Origin: Aureococcus anophagefferens
Taxonomy: Eukaryota > Sar > Pelagophyceae > Pelagomonadales > Pelagomonadaceae
Length of the DNA: 64,000 nucleotides
Direction: 5' to 3'
NCBI RefSeq assembly: GCF_000186865.1
Contig: NW_008705572.1
Coordinates: 990,684 to 1,054,683, forward strand
Part shown: in pieces, positions 17,463 through 27,500 of the stretch
Numbering within the stretch: position 1 is the first letter of the stretch
Layout: each line of letters opens with the position of its first letter
Position numbers and translations under genes: made by a program
Notes under the pieces: model-generated
Database searches by the model: none
Told to the model about the DNA's origin: nothing
The model's input: only the letters and a program-made list of their open reading frames with translations

Positions 17463-19658
17463 ATGGCGTCGAAGAAGGCGGCGGACGCCATCTTCCCGCT
17501 CAACATCAACGTGGGCATCATGGGCCACGTCGACAGCGGCAAGACGTCGCTCGTCAAGGCGCTGTCGACGACGCTGTCCACGGCGGCGCTGGACAAGGCG
17601 CCGGAGTCGAAGGCGCGGGGCATGACGCTGGACCTGGGCTTCAGCAGCTTCAGCGTGCCGCTGCCGGACCAGCTCAGGGCCGGCGTCGCCGGCCGGTTCG
17701 ACGAGGCGAACCTCCAGTTCACGCTCGTCGACTGCCCGGGGCACGCGTCGCTCATCCGGACGATCATCGGCGGCTCGCAGATCATCGACATGATGGTGCT
17801 GGTCATGGACGTGAACAAGGGCATCCAGACGCAGACGGCCGAGTGCCTCGTCATCGGCGAGATCACGACGAGCGAGCTCATCATCGTGCTCAACAAGGTC
17901 GACGTCATCCCCGAGGCCGAGCGCGACGCGACCGTCGCCAAGACGACGAAGCGCATCCGCCTCCAGCTCGCCTCCAGTAAATTCGCCAACGCGACCATCG
18001 TCACCTGCGCCGCGGCCGTCGGCGGCGAGAAGGTCGCGGCCGTCGGCGGCAAGGGCCAAAAAGGCGACCCGGAGCCGCCGGCGGTCTCCAAGGGCGCGGC
18101 GAAGCGCGCGGCGGCGGCTTTGGGGACCGCGCCGTCGCTCGGTTTGGAGGGCTTGGTGGAGACGCTGCGGCGGCGCGCGCGCATGCCGAGCCGCGACGTC
18201 GAGGGCCCCTTCTTCTTCGCCATCGACCACTGCTTCCCGATCCGCGGCCAGGGCACCGTCGTCACGGGCACGGCGCTCCGCGGGGCCTGCGCCGTCAACG
18301 ACATCGTGGAATTGCCCGAGGTCGGCCTGGAAAAAAAGGTCAAGTCCATGCAGATGTTCCGCAAGCCCGTGAAGAAGATCGTCTGCGGCGACCGCGCGGG
18401 GTTGTGCCTCTCGCAGCTCGACGCCGCGGCGATCGAGCGCGGCATCGTCGCCGCGCCGGGGTCCGTGCCGGGCATCAACTCGGCTTTGGCATTGGTGCGC
18501 AAGGTGCGCTTCTTCCGGGGCCCCTGCGACACGGACCGCAAGTTCCACGTCACGCTGGGCCACACGACGACGCTCGCGACGGCGTACTTCTTCGGCGCCG
18601 CGGAGCTCGCCGCGCGGCCCAAGCCCGCCGAGCCGCCGACGGCCTTCGATTCGTCCAGGGAGTACGTCTTCCAGGAGCAGCTCGCGGCGTCGAAGCGCAA
18701 GAAGGGCGCCGACGACGACGGCGGCGACGGGCCCGGGCCGGGCAGCGACCTGAACGACGAGCCGCTCCAGTGGTGCCTGCTCAAGTTCGAGACGAGGGTG
18801 CGCTGCCAGCTCGACGCCTTGGTCATCGGGTCGAACCTGGAGGCCGACGCCCTCGCGGACAAGTGCCGCATCGCGTTCCACGGCAAATTGGTGGAGCGCG
18901 TCGACGGCGACGCGTTCGCGACCAAGGTGAAGCTCTACAAGCTCAAGCGCAAGGAGGGCCTGGTCGCGAAGCTCGGCGACCCCTGCGTCGACGTCACGGG
19001 CGCGCGCGTCGTCAAGGACGTCGTCGGCAAGGACCTGTTCAAGAAGGAGACGAACATGGCCGCCTTCGTGGGCATGAAGCTGCAGGCGGCCACCGGCGAG
19101 ATGGGCCGGGTCGCGTCCGCCTTCGGCAAGAGCGGCAAGTTCAAGGTCGACTTCCCCGGGGGTACTTTGGTGAAGCCCAACGGCAAGCTCTACCTCGTCT
19201 TCAAGAAGTACGTCTTCTCGCCGTCCAAGGCCATGCACCAGGACGACGACTGCCGCGTGCCCAGGGACGAGCTCGAGCAGGCGCGCGCGCCCAAAAAGAA
19301 AACGCCGGCGCCCGACGCGCCGCCGTCGCCGGGCCGCAAGAAGAAGGCCGCCGACGCGCCGCCGTCGCCGCCGCCCGCGCCGCCGCCTCTTTCGAACGAC
19401 CGCAGCGGCACCGTCGAGCGGCACAAGGGCGACCCCATGGCCGGGACCGCGCGGTACGAGACGATCATCGCCGAGGGCTTCTTCACCGCGGAGGAGGACC
19501 AGCGCGTCCACGCGGGGACCAAGGTCACGGCCGCGAACGGCGACGTCGGCTCGTTGGTCGGGCCCTTTGGCAAGGCGGGCAAGTCGAAGGTGGCCTTCGC
19601 CGACGGCACGGACGCGGCCGTCGGCTCGAAGCTCGCGCTCGTGCTGGGCTCGTCATGA
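17463..19658 (+). CDS. EEFSEC: Selenocysteine-specific elongation factor eEFSec
   Basis: A 731-residue translational GTPase that would deliver Sec-tRNA to UGA codons on the ribosome. Visible: the P-loop GHVDSGKT (21-28), a switch region around KARGMTLDLGF, DCPGH (90-94) and NKVD (144-147). The spacing and the RGMTLDLGF wording fit eEFSec/SelB, not EF-Tu. Beta-barrel domain features such as FPIRGQGTVVTGT and a family-like domain IV (VLRKVRFF-type segment VRKVRFFRGPC) follow. The tail is unusual: two copies of a module (FVGMKLQAATGEMGRVASAF and, after a Pro-rich linker, VHAGTKVTAANGDVGSLVGP), probably small beta domains. Pelagophytes are known for large selenoproteomes, so a working factor is expected. 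Confidence 0.92.
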   Translation: MASKKAADAIFPLNINVGIMGHVDSGKTSLVKALSTTLSTAALDKAPESKARGMTLDLGFSSFSVPLPDQLRAGVAGRFDEANLQFTLVDCPGHASLIRTIIGGSQIIDMMVLVMDVNKGIQTQTAECLVIGEITTSELIIVLNKVDVIPEAERDATVAKTTKRIRLQLASSKFANATIVTCAAAVGGEKVAAVGGKGQKGDPEPPAVSKGAAKRAAAALGTAPSLGLEGLVETLRRRARMPSRDVEGPFFFAIDHCFPIRGQGTVVTGTALRGACAVNDIVELPEVGLEKKVKSMQMFRKPVKKIVCGDRAGLCLSQLDAAAIERGIVAAPGSVPGINSALALVRKVRFFRGPCDTDRKFHVTLGHTTTLATAYFFGAAELAARPKPAEPPTAFDSSREYVFQEQLAASKRKKGADDDGGDGPGPGSDLNDEPLQWCLLKFETRVRCQLDALVIGSNLEADALADKCRIAFHGKLVERVDGDAFATKVKLYKLKRKEGLVAKLGDPCVDVTGARVVKDVVGKDLFKKETNMAAFVGMKLQAATGEMGRVASAFGKSGKFKVDFPGGTLVKPNGKLYLVFKKYVFSPSKAMHQDDDCRVPRDELEQARAPKKKTPAPDAPPSPGRKKKAADAPPSPPPAPPPLSNDRSGTVERHKGDPMAGTARYETIIAEGFFTAEEDQRVHAGTKVTAANGDVGSLVGPFGKAGKSKVAFADGTDAAVGSKLALVLGSS

Positions 19659-19671
19659 GGCGCGTTTAAAA

Positions 19672-20937
19672 TTATGCTGGTTCCAGGGGCGGGAAGCGAT
19701 GCTCGAGTGCCGCGCCGAGGTCGAGGAGCCCCTCGTCGCGGCCGTGCGCGGCGACCAGCTGGATCGCGTGGGGCATGCCGTCGTGGAGGCCCGCGGGTAG
19801 GGTGAGCGAGGGCAGGCCCGCGTGGCTCCATGGCAGCTGCGCCGCGGGATCGCCCGTCGTCGCGTGGCCGCGAGGCGCGACGCCGGACGCGGCGCCGGGC
19901 GTGACGAAGACGCGGCCGCCGAGGACCGCGTGGAGCGCCGCCCTCGTCTCCAGGGGGCTCCGCCGCGCGGCCTCGGACGCGGGAGTTTGGTGCGCGAGGA
20001 TGAGCTTTCGCGTCTCCGGTGAGTACAGCGATTCATGCTCGGCGAACCGCTCGGCGTGCGCCGCCGCGAGCTCCGAGTTGATGAGCTCCCGGTGCATATT
20101 CGTAACGGCCGCGATGTCGTCGAGGACGCCGCTCTGCCGCGCGACGGAGACGCCCGGGCAGCCCTCGAGGGCCGCGAGCGACGCCTCGAAGAGACGTTTC
20201 GCCGTAGGGGAGAACGACTCCATGTACGCGCCGTCGGGCACGACGAGCGTCGACGGAGCGCTCGCGCGGTCGTCCCAACCGTCGACGATGGCGGCGCCGA
20301 CGCGCGCCGCGGTCGCCACGTCCTTGGCGAGGCAGCCGACGACGTCGATGGACGACGAGTAGGCGTCGACGCCGCTCGCGTCGACGCGGCCGCGGCTCGG
20401 CGCGAAGCCCACGACGCCGCAGAACGCCGCGGGCCGGCCGATGGACCCGATGGTCTGCGTGCCCAGCGCGGCGTCGCAGAAGCCGGCGGCGACGGCGGCC
20501 GCGGACCCGGACGAGCTCCCGCCGGGCGTCCGCGCGGCGTCGCGCGGGTTGGTGGTCGGCGGCGGCGCCAGCGCCGCGAACTCGGCGAGCGCCGTCTTGC
20601 CGAGGAGCGTCCCGACGGCCCGGAGCTTCCGCACGACCGCGGCTTCCGGGCCGGCGTTGATGGCGTGGGCGCTCGATGGCAGCCGCGCGCCGCATGTCGC
20701 CGGCGGCAAGCCGTCGCAGGCCATGTTGTCCTTGACGCCGAAGAGGAGCCCGCCATCGTACTCCTGCGCCAATCGTTCGAGCCTCCGCGGCTCGTCGCAG
20801 AGGCTGCGCACCACAGGCTCCAGCGCTTCGAGGCGCTTGAGATACGGCGCGAGGGTGCTCATGGCGCTGGCTGAGGGCGCGAGAGTGCTCATGGCGCTGG
20901 CTGTCGCGACGAGCAGCAATGGAATACAGCAGCTCAT
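19672..20937 (-). CDS. Amidase-signature family hydrolase
   Basis: A 421-residue protein with a hydrophobic start (CCIPLLLVATASA) that looks like a signal peptide. The amidase signature is clear: the catalytic Lys in GVKDN (about 69), the Gly/Ser stretch GGSSSGSAAAVAAG (about 139-152) and the nucleophile Ser in TIGSIGRPAAFCG (about 165). This family hydrolyses C-N bonds of amides; the substrate cannot be told from sequence. The C-terminus has the family-like LPSLTLPAG and HAIQLVAAHGRDE. It is slightly short for the family and lacks obvious extra domains. It converges on eEFSec (13 bp apart) and is divergent from the coiled-coil gene at 21027 with an 89-bp shared promoter region. Confidence 0.9.
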   Translation of the reverse strand: MSCCIPLLLVATASAMSTLAPSASAMSTLAPYLKRLEALEPVVRSLCDEPRRLERLAQEYDGGLLFGVKDNMACDGLPPATCGARLPSSAHAINAGPEAAVVRKLRAVGTLLGKTALAEFAALAPPPTTNPRDAARTPGGSSSGSAAAVAAGFCDAALGTQTIGSIGRPAAFCGVVGFAPSRGRVDASGVDAYSSSIDVVGCLAKDVATAARVGAAIVDGWDDRASAPSTLVVPDGAYMESFSPTAKRLFEASLAALEGCPGVSVARQSGVLDDIAAVTNMHRELINSELAAAHAERFAEHESLYSPETRKLILAHQTPASEAARRSPLETRAALHAVLGGRVFVTPGAASGVAPRGHATTGDPAAQLPWSHAGLPSLTLPAGLHDGMPHAIQLVAAHGRDEGLLDLGAALEHRFPPLEPA

Positions 20938-21026
20938 GCGCTACACAAGACTTAGTGGAGACATGCCTCTCGTCTCTCATGGTTCAATATGAACGGTAAT
21001 TGAACAGAAGCGCGCGCGCAATTGCA

Positions 21027-23074
21027 ATGATGGCAGCCCGATGGCTGTTGCTCCTCAACGCACTCGTTGCGCTTGCAGACGTCGATCATCCCTGCGAGCG
21101 CCAACTGGCGAAGATGGCCAACGAGTACGCCGAGAGTCTCGCGGACATCCGCCGAGACAATGAGGAGACGCAAAAGGAAGCGGCGGAGGCGCTCGCCGCG
21201 GCGAATGCGCACGCGGACGAGGCCAAGGCGAATCTCGCGAGGCTCCGCGCGGCGTCCGAGGCGACGCTCGGAGCCGCGAAGGACGCCGCCGCGCGCGAGC
21301 TCGGAGCCGCGAAGGACGCGGCCGCGACGGAGCTCGCCGAGACGGGCGCCGCCGCGGCGCGCGAGCTCGCCGCCGCGGCGCGCGAGCTCGAGGCCGCCAG
21401 GGCCGACGGCACCGCGCTGGACGAGGCCAAAGCGACGCACGCGGCGGCCCTCGCCGCGGCGCTCGAAGCCGCGGCGGCCGCGCGCGCCGAGGACGAGGCC
21501 GCGCGCGCCGAAGAGGTGGCGGCGCTGCGGGCGACGCACGACGCGGCGGCGGAGGCGGCGCAGGCCGCGCAGGCGGAGATCGTGGCGTCGCTCCACGCGG
21601 AGCGGCGCAACGGCCGGAAGCAGCGCGCCGAGGACGAGGCCGCGCACGCCGCGGCCGTCGCGTCGCTCGCGGCGACGCACGACGCGGCGCGCGCCGACGA
21701 CGCCGCGGCACACGCGGCGGCTCTCGCGGCGCTGGCGTCGGCGCACGAGGCGGCCGCGGAGGAGGCGACGCGCGAGCGGTCCGCGGAGCGGTCGGCCGAC
21801 GACGCGCGGCGCGAGGCCGAGAAGCGGAGGTCGGAAGAGGACCATCTCGCGGCGCTCGAGGCGCAGCGCGAGCGCGACGCGGACCGCCACGAGCAGGCCG
21901 CCGAGCAGCGCATGGCCATGCTCCTCGAGAGCCACGAGGCCGCGACGCGCCGCCGCGGCGAGGAGCACAAGGCGGAGCTGGCCATGCTCGTCGAGAGCCA
22001 CGAGGCGCGCGAGCTCGACGTGTCGCGGCGCCTCGAGACGAGCGAGCAGAACCGGGCGGCACAGGTGAAGCAGCACGCGGCCGCGCTCGCGGACGCCGAG
22101 GAGCGCCACCGCGACGCCGCGGCGGAGTCGAAACGGGAGCACGCGGCCGCGGTCAAGAAGCGCAAGGCCGAGCACGCGGCGGAGCTCGCGCGCGCCGAGG
22201 CCGCGGCGGAGGCGGCGCTCGAGGCGGACCGGGCCGCGCGGAAGAAGGACCACGACCGCGAAGTCGCGCGGCTCGAAGCCGCGCACGAACAGACGTCGCG
22301 CGCGCGGGAGCGGGCGCACGCGGCGGCGACGCGGGACGCCGAGGACGCGCACGCGGCGGCGACGCGGCGGGCGGCGGACGCACACGCGGCGGCGACGCGC
22401 CGGGCGGCCGAGGACGCCGGCGACGCGCTCGAGGCGCTGCGCGAGTCCGCCGAAGCCGACGCGGCCGAGGCCGCGGCCGCGGCGGCCATGCGGCTCGAGC
22501 AGGCCGTGGAGACCAGTGTTCAAGCGACTTTTGGCGGGGAAAAAAATCGTTATCGGAGTAGGTGGAGACGGCGCTCGCGGCGGCCGCCGAGGCGCACGCC
22601 GAGGCCCTCGAGGACGAGCTCCGAAGACAGGAGCGGGACCTGCTCGAGTGGCACGCGGACGACGTCGAGCGGCGGCGGCCGCTGAACCGCCTCAAGGCCA
22701 TGATCGCCGCGCTCCGGCGGGGGCGCCCGGTCTTCCAGCAGCAGCTCATCGACTGGCCGCGGCGCGACGGGTCGAGCCCGCGGGCCGACGCGCGCGACGC
22801 GCCGGCGCCGTCGGTCTTCGACGTGCTCGAGGCGAAGGTCGACGTCATCAAGGTGCTCTGGGGCGTCACGGGCCTGCTGTGCGCGCTGTGCGTGCTCCAG
22901 GGCTTCCTCGACGTGTCCGCGGGCGCGGCCGTGGCCGCCGCGGCCGTCGCGCTCGGCGCGGTGGGCTGCCTCCACTCGTTCCTCGGGCCCGCGGGCCGCC
23001 GCTCCGACCTGTCGACGGTCCTCTGGACCTGCACGGTGCTGGTGGCCGTGGTGTGCGTGCGGGAGGATAAGTGA
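21027..23074 (+). CDS. Coiled-coil protein with signal peptide and C-terminal membrane segments (two exons)
   Basis: Join of 21027-22505 and 22562-23074, 663 residues. The ATG at 21027 starts MMAARWLLLLNALVALADV, a signal peptide, then DHPC and a long Ala/Glu coiled coil. The intron is 56 nt, GT-AG, phase 0. The exon-exon sequence reads LEQA|VETALAAAAEAHAEALEDEL. Exon 2 has ERDLLEWHAD, ERRRPLNRLKAMIAALRRG and QLIDW, the same motif as the paralogue at 15564-17327, then two or three hydrophobic segments (VLWGVTGLLCALCVLQGF, AVAAAAVALGAVGCL, VLWTCTVLVAVVCV), so this copy is membrane-anchored at its end. Function unknown. Confidence 0.82.
22506..22561 (+). mobile_element. 56-nt introner-like intron with 8-bp flanking repeat
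   Basis: GTGGAGAC occurs at 22506-22513 and again at 22562-22569. The intron starts with the first copy (GT donor supplied by the duplicated gene sequence) and ends in GGAGTAG just before the second. Excision restores the uninterrupted frame, which the paralogue supports. This is the arrangement reported for transposon-derived introners, where one splice site is carried by the element and the other is co-opted from the target duplication. Confidence 0.8.
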
Positions 23075-23456
23075 GGAGGCGCAAGTGCCGGCAGAAGTAT
23101 ACGGTGCACCCGATGTTGTCCCTTCGAATTCACGCCACGTTTTTCACCTCGTCCACGAGCGTGGACACGCTCGAATCGTGGTTCTCGTCGAAGGTCGGTC
23201 AGCGCGCGCGTCGCATACGCTTCGCTGTTGCACCACCCACGCACACGCCTCGTTGCATCGGTCTTCCGAGGCCAGTGCAGCCACGGCGTCGGAGCGGGCT
23301 TCGGCGACGGACCCGCTCGGCTTCCGGCGGTCGTCGTCCCTCTGCCGCGCCTACCTGCTGCGGCTCTTCGAGCTCGCGCTCGGCAGCCGCGGTCCGCGGT
23401 CCGCGTCCACCGACGAACCCGCGGACGTCCTCGTCGACGGCGAGCCGTCGCTGCTC

Positions 23457-24437
23457 ATGCAGACCCTGGGCGACGACCCCCTGGAGGCCTGTTCGGGCTT
23501 CCTCGCGCCGCGGTGCCTCGCGGCCCTGGGCCGCTGCTGCCAGCGCCTGCGCGAGGTGTCGCGGCGGGACACGGTCTGGCAGCCCCTCTGCGAGGCGCGC
23601 TGGGCCGGGCGGCGCCAGCGGCGCGCGTGGCTCGACGCCGCGGCCGCGGCGGCGCGCGACGCGGGCGACGCCGTCGCGTCGCCGACGTGGGCGGCGCACT
23701 ACGCGCTGCGCGAGGCGTCCATGCGCCACGGTCGCCTGCCCATCTTCGCCATGAGCGCCTACCTCGAGGTGGGCCGGCGCACGGACCTCCACTTCTTCGA
23801 ACCGCGCTACAAGTGGCTCGTTAAGGTCGCTTGCGAAGAAAAGGGCGGCCTCTTCGTCTTCTGCACGGCGGCGCCGGGCGCCCACGAGCGGTCGGCCCAC
23901 TACTCCTGGCTCTGCGAGGCGCAGAACGTCCACGTGCTCCCCGACGGCCGCGCGAACTTGAGCGTCTTCCCGCTCGGCCGCTGCCGGCTCCGGCGGCTCT
24001 GGCGCGAGAACGTGCCGGCGGCGCCGGACGCGCCGCCCCTGTCCTTCGCCGACGTCCTCGAGGTGCCGCGGCCCCCGGCGCCGGCGCCGAGCCCGCGCAG
24101 CGTGTTGCGGAGCGCCGACGCGGACGACGGCGACGCCGGCGACGCCGCGGCCGCGTCCGACGACGACCTCGACGACGACTACGACGACAGCGACGACGAC
24201 GACGAAGACTACCCGCACCTCCAGCCGGAGCACCGGCGCCTCCTCGAGCTGCTCATCCAGAACCCGGGCGCGATGACGGACCTCGGCCTCACGCGCGAGC
24301 GCGTCGTCGAGCTCCTCTCCATGGCCGGCGCCGGCGGCGACGAGGACGAGAGCGAGGCCAGCGCCGAGAGCGACCCCGGGGTCGAGGAGACGGCGAGCCA
24401 GTCGAGCCGCCAGTCCGGCGAGCTCCTGGACGTCTGA
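23457..24437 (+). CDS. F-box and Lon-substrate-binding-like protein (N-terminus uncertain)
   Basis: From the ATG at 23457, 326 residues. The same frame is open and looks coding back to ~23085 but without an ATG, so an upstream exon is likely. Residues ~8-50 (DPLEACSGFLAPRCLAALGR...LREVSRRDTVWQPLCEARW) fit an F-box. Next comes LPIFAMSAYLEVGRRTDLHF followed by FEPRYKWLVKVA, which matches the start of Lon N-terminal (substrate-recognition) domains. An Asp-rich stretch (~residues 240-260) and a helical, Glu/Ser-rich end follow. F-box plus Lon-like combinations occur in SCF substrate adaptors, so a ubiquitin-ligase role is a reasonable inference. Confidence 0.75.
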   Translation: MQTLGDDPLEACSGFLAPRCLAALGRCCQRLREVSRRDTVWQPLCEARWAGRRQRRAWLDAAAAAARDAGDAVASPTWAAHYALREASMRHGRLPIFAMSAYLEVGRRTDLHFFEPRYKWLVKVACEEKGGLFVFCTAAPGAHERSAHYSWLCEAQNVHVLPDGRANLSVFPLGRCRLRRLWRENVPAAPDAPPLSFADVLEVPRPPAPAPSPRSVLRSADADDGDAGDAAAASDDDLDDDYDDSDDDDEDYPHLQPEHRRLLELLIQNPGAMTDLGLTRERVVELLSMAGAGGDEDESEASAESDPGVEETASQSSRQSGELLDV

Positions 24438-24555
24438 TCGGCCGGCCCATGAAGATAGCGGTCGTATGTAAAAAATACCGATGGCCGCCTCGGCCGCGCC
24501 CGGCCGGCCCCCGGCGCGCGTAGCGGCGCGCGGGCTCGTAAACATAATGGCCGCC

Positions 24556-27500
24556 TCAGCCGCACTCCGCCGGCCCCCGGCACCGATACCGCCTCTCCAC
24601 CTCGCCCCGGAGCTCGCGCTTGAGCTCCGGCGCCGCGGTCGCGTAGAGGTTCGTCATCTCGTAGGGGTCCGCCGCGAGGTCGAAGAGCTCGTGCTCGTCC
24701 GCCGGCGCCGTCCAGTTCCAGTTTTGCTGCGACGACGTGAACTCGACGTACTTGAGGTCGCGCGTGCCGTCGAGTATGCGCAGCGCGCGGAACGTGTTGT
24801 TCGTCGCGTCCTCCGCGTGCTCGTAGCGCACGACCGTGCCCGCGCCGACGTACTCGAGGAGCAGCGTCGCGCGGTCCGCGGTCTCCTTCCCCAAAATCGC
24901 CGCCGAGAGGTCGAGGCCGTCCATCGTCGCCGGCGTCGCGCGGGCCCCCGCGAAGCCCAGGAGCGTCGGCGCGAGGTCGACGTGCGTCGCCGGGAAGGTC
25001 AGCACGCCCCCGGGCTTCACGCCGGGCCCCCGGATCCAAAACGGCACGCGGAGGTCGTTCTCGTACGCGTTCCACTTGCCCTCGGGCATGCGGAACTGGC
25101 CGAATCTGAAGCCGTGGTCGCTCGTGAAGACGACGAACGTGTCGTCCAGGCGCTGCGACGCCTCGAGGGCGTCGACGACGCCCGCGACGAGGTCGTCGAC
25201 GGACAGCAGGGACCGGAGGCGCGCGCGGAACAGCTCGTCGGACCGATGCGCCTGCTCGCGCGTCATGGGCGGCTGCGAGGCGACGAGCCAGTGGTGGTCC
25301 GGGCACGACGCGTTCCAGTTGGGCGTCCGCGGCGGCTTTTCGCCGGCGAAGAGCGCCGACGAGTTGTACCAGGGCGCGGGCACGGCGACGGGCCAGCCCG
25401 GGCCGTCCTCGACGTGCGGCGCCTTGACGGCCGCGACGGCGACAAACGGCTTCCCAAAGTCGCCGCGGAGCCAGTCCACGGTCTTGTTGCCGATGATCGA
25501 CGTGCTGTAGCAGGGGCGTCCCGCGCAATCGTCGAACGCGACCTCGACGCCGTCGACGGCGAAGGACGGGTCGAGGTACGTGCCGCCGCCGTTCGCGACC
25601 CAGCGGTCGACGCCCGGCGGCGCCGCGAGCGGGTTGTCGTTGTTGAGGTGCTTCCCGAAGTAGCCGACGCTGTAGCCGAGGTCGCGGAAGTGCGTCGCGA
25701 CGTGCCACTCGGCGTAGAACTTCGGATTCCGGGAGTCGACGTGCATGCAGCCCGCGCCGCGAAAGTCCGAGACGCGGACGTTGTGGAAGTAGCGGCCCGT
25801 CAGGATCTGGGCGCGAGAAGGGCAGCAGATGGGCGTGTGGACGAACCAGTTCGTCAGCTCCGCGCCGGCGTCGCGGACGAGCGTCCGCGTCCGCGGCAGG
25901 TAGTCGCTCGAGCCGAGCGCGACGTCGAGGTCGTCCGCGAGCACGAGCACGACGTTCGGCCGCGCGTCCCGGGGCGCCGCCCGCGCCGCGCCGTCCGCCC
26001 GCGCCGCGCCGTCCGCCCGCGCCGCGCCGTCCGCCCGCGCCGCGCCGCCGAGGGCGACGACGAAGGGCGGCGCGGGGACGTCGCCGACCGAGTCGTAGAC
26101 GACGGGCACGGGCCAGTCCGCGTGCAGGTAGCGGAGCCGCGACGCCGTCGCCGGGACGCCCGCGAGCGCCACGGCCGTCGCGTTCGCGGCGGCGACGCGC
26201 GTCACGTTGCGCCAGGCGCCGCCCGCGAAGACCTCGAAGGACGCGCACTGCGTCCGCGGCACCGCGGCGCGGGGCTCGACGTTCGGGGCCTGCGTCTCGT
26301 CGACGGGGCACGCGTTAAAAGGCGCGGCGCCGCCGTAGCCGCGCACGGTCAGCACGCCGCGGACGTTCTCGAAGTTGACGACGAGCGCGTCGCCGTCCCG
26401 CGCGACGCCCGCGACCGTCGGCCCGCCGCTCGTGGGGACCGCGCCGAGGGCCGCCGCGACGAGCCGCTCGGCGACGACGACCTTGTCGCGCGGGTGGATC
26501 GAGCCCAGCGGCGCGGCGAGGTCGCCGTGGTCCACGGCCGTGGCCATGGCCGTGCGCGGCAGCGCGAGCGCCGCCGCCTGCGCGAGCCGCGTCAGCGGCA
26601 GGCTGTCGTCGACGGCGCCCGACGAGGCCGTGCTCGGCAGGTTCTCCACGTAGGGCGGCAGCTGCACGAAGAGGAACGTCAGGTCGGGGTTATTGAACTT
26701 GGCGCGCCAGTCGGCGATCATCGCCGGGAACTGGCACGCGTAGAAATCCGCGCAGGCCGACGCGTTGAGGCCGCAGTTGTTGCCCGGCTTGTAGGCCCAC
26801 CGGTCGTTGCACGCGACGTTCGATTCACCCTGGTACCAGATCGCGCCCGTCGCGCGGTACTTGCGCCAGGGGTGGATCATGCCGTTGTACAGGTCGCTCT
26901 CCACGGACGGGAAGCCGACGGCGACGTCGTCGCTCGCCGCGGACGGGACGTCTTCCGCGTAGTCGTCGAGCCAGCCGCCGCCGCCGCCGCACGTGGCGAG
27001 GGGCGTCTTCGCGTAGGCGGTGCAGGGCTTGCGCGCGTCGCTCGAGCTCCAGCGCTCGACGGCCGTGCCGCCGACCTGGTTCTGCACGAGGCCGACGGGT
27101 ACTCCGAGCGCGTCGAACATACCTGCGCGAGCGGCGGTTGGAGAAGCGCATCGCGGCGTCGGGGGAGGACCGCGCTTCCAAAGAACGCCGGAGCGGCGCG
27201 TCGCCCGAAGAGCCAGCAGACGGCGGAGAAGCTATTGACGCCCGCGTAGGTCGGCGCCCGCCAGCCCGCGGAGGCGGCGGGGTCGTCGACGGGCGTCGCG
27301 TTCGAGGCCGTCGCCTGGCGCGCGAGGCGCACGAGCGGATACTCGCTCCAGAGCTCCGCCTCGGCCGTCCCGTTGTTGACCGTGCCGTTCCAGTCGACGA
27401 GGCCGTCGAGGTACTCGACCGCGACGCCCATGTTCGACTGCCCGGCGCAGAGCCAGACGTCGCCGAAGAGCACGTCGTCGAGCGCCGCCTCGGCGCCGGC

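Noticed and set aside
17457..19511. Long minus-strand frame opposite eEFSec
   Set aside because: Shadow of eEFSec; no family features, while the plus strand has all GTPase motifs.
24481..27249. 922-residue plus-strand frame
   Set aside because: Antisense of the esterase-sulfatase fusion; Val/Arg-rich with no domain.
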